This document shows, piece by piece, positions 63,209-64,000 of a stretch of 64,000 nucleotides of DNA. The stretch spans positions 32,567-96,566 of the forward strand of contig NZ_RXLP01000014.1 of assembly GCF_004332295.1 (NCBI RefSeq), read 5' to 3'. The notes under the pieces are model-generated. The model ran no database searches. It was not told the DNA's origin and saw nothing but the letters and a program-made list of their open reading frames with translations. Position numbers and translations under genes: made by a program. The stretch comes from Alloscardovia theropitheci. GTDB taxonomy: Bacteria; Actinomycetota; Actinomycetes; Actinomycetales; Bifidobacteriaceae. Numbering within the stretch: position 1 is the stretch's first letter; each line of letters begins with the position of its first letter.

Positions 63209-63241
63209 AAATCTGATGTTCATTATATGAACATCAGATTT
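63209..63241. promoter_or_regulatory. 33-bp perfect palindrome upstream of the peptide cassette
   Basis: AAATCTGATGTTCAT (63209-63223), a TAT spacer, and ATGAACATCAGATTT (63227-63241). On the minus strand TATAAT lies at its centre, so it may be an operator covering the -10 box of the cassette promoter, about 75 bases before the peptide start. There is no matching strong -35. A terminator is less likely because no T-tract follows on either side. Confidence 0.65.
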
Positions 63242-63358
63242 CATAATCCGCACACCATCGGATACAACTCGTGATATATCCAGTCAACTTAAATAATCAC
63301 CCAACTGGGATACGTCAAGAAGTGAGCATTTCCATATGAGAGAGACATTCGGTACGCG

Positions 63359-63472
63359 CTAAAGAATTATCAGTGGTATACGACTCAGTACGCCTTCCAT
63401 TCCCTCAGCAAGCACCCAGCGCAAAGCGGGAGTTATAGCGTGAAATCTGTGTAATAAATTACTTCTCTTCAT
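63359..63472 (-). pseudogene. in-frame deleted remnant of a second MFS exporter copy
   Basis: ATG at 63472, premature TAG at 63359. The 37 codons join an N-terminal piece (HAITPALRWVLAEG) to an internal piece (MEGVLSRIPLIIL) of the intact exporter, skipping about 60 residues. DNA identity to 61629-61660 and 61346-61445 is high. After the TAG (TGG in the intact gene) matching sequence runs to about 63316. There is no ribosome site. The junction is at a repeated CAAGC word. It marks a former duplicate of the cassette. Confidence 0.8.
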
Positions 63473-63502
63473 GCCGATTAACCAGTTTCTATGCGCCTTG
63501 TG

Positions 63503-63994
63503 TTATTTATTATTGTTTTGTGTAGTGTTTGTTATGTTATTGGCAGCATCAGTAATGGTTGTAGCTATCATGTGTCTCACATGTAATGAATTCGTTACAG
63601 CAGAATACGCAGTTTGATTCCATACGTTCGTCATATCATGATAAGTATTCGTAAAAGTTGCAATCTCACGGGCAAGCTGAGAATCTGTATTCATTGCTTG
63701 CTCAATACCAGCGTTCACTTTATCGCGTAGCCGTTCACAATCCCGCGCCACATACTGAGCCGTATTCCTATCACCGTTCGTATCGCGATCACAACGATCC
63801 CATACTTGACTTTCACTGACACCAGCCTGATAAATAGCCGACTCGATCTCCTCGTCCGACAAAGCATACAACTGTGTATGCATCATTGCGATAGCAGAAC
63901 GAATCTCGCGCTCGAGCTGATGACGCATATGCTCATACTCACGCTCAATAGCCCTCTGCATGTCACAAGTATCAGAGACTAAAGCACTCATCAT
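63503..63994 (-). CDS. hypothetical helical protein (may extend past right edge)
   Basis: 163 residues in view, the start possibly outside the window since the frame stays open to the edge. The protein is hydrophilic, nearly all-helical and rich in Glu/Arg at the N-terminus (RAIEREYEHMRHQLEREIRSAIAMMH) and in Asn/Thr at the C-terminus (NITNTTQNNNK). One DEEIESAI segment and two Cys are present. No known family is recognised; coiled-coil character suggests a structural or phage-like protein. It precedes the RiPP cassette remnant on the same strand. Confidence 0.55.
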   Translation of the reverse strand: MMSALVSDTCDMQRAIEREYEHMRHQLEREIRSAIAMMHTQLYALSDEEIESAIYQAGVSESQVWDRCDRDTNGDRNTAQYVARDCERLRDKVNAGIEQAMNTDSQLAREIATFTNTYHDMTNVWNQTAYSAVTNSLHVRHMIATTITDAANNITNTTQNNNK

Positions 63995-64000
63995 ATACTC

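Noticed and set aside
63209..63241. Intrinsic terminator
   Set aside because: The palindrome has a 3-base spacer, AT-rich arms and no T-tract; it lies between a remnant and a start site, so an operator is more likely.

Overview
The window looks like chromosomal DNA of a low-GC actinobacterium, most likely Bifidobacteriaceae (a Bifidobacterium, Alloscardovia, Scardovia or Gardnerella relative). The signs are an actinobacterial-type Tad pilus operon with a DUF4244 pilin and an Rv3654c-like protein, ppk1 followed by a NUDIX-phosphatase fusion, a PspC-type sensor kinase pair, a GH51/LacI arabinoside locus and LAxTG-anchored CnaB surface proteins. The genus is inference; no rRNA gene is present.

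Layout: 1-4593 (minus) is a Tad/Flp pilus operon running off the left edge. 4905-5096 holds a promoter, a structured orphan RNA and a terminator. 5276-9749 (plus) is ppk1, a NUDIX/histidine-phosphatase fusion and an unknown gene. 9915-11685 has a GC-rich multibranched inverted repeat, a MetE-like methyltransferase and tRNA-Lys. 12419-19628 is three LAxTG surface proteins in tandem, each with its own terminator. 19929-24420 is azlCD, an ArsC/Spx-like protein, a DUF1624 protein, a cationic amino acid permease and yhbY. 24544-27192 is LacI plus GH51 arabinofuranosidase with visible operators. 27651-33979 is a branched-chain amino acid ABC system built from fused subunits, with a UroD-like methyltransferase upstream. 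34600-36056 carries two copies of an approximately 190-nt structured RNA flanking tauE.

36074-39995 (minus) is an accessory operon: a PLD/helicase/DUF3427 protein split by one base in an A7 tract, a NUDIX hydrolase, and a Panacea (SocA-like) protein whose ribosome site lies inside a hairpin. 40100-44623 is GH13 glucosidase, a VanY-like peptidase and a class A beta-lactamase fold protein. 45133-49303 is a TPR-nucleotidyltransferase/DUF4125 pair and gdhA. 49458-54210 is a PspC/LiaF-like envelope-stress locus with a PspC-kinase and NarL-type regulator. 54274-58183 is the upper mevalonate pathway (thiolase, HMG-CoA reductase, HMG-CoA synthase). 58370-60319 is a drug transporter fused to CBS domains.

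The strongest candidate for an undescribed system is 60393-63241 (minus): a 28-residue peptide gene with a near-ideal ribosome site, a cloverleaf-like attenuator, a stand-alone YcaO enzyme and an MFS exporter, preceded by a 33-bp perfect palindrome and by an in-frame deleted remnant of a second exporter copy. It reads as a minimal three-gene RiPP cassette with no E1-like partner, dehydrogenase or dedicated protease in view. The second-best candidates are the twin structured RNAs around tauE, which share an identical CU-rich tract complementary to the ribosome site of a nearby surface-protein gene.
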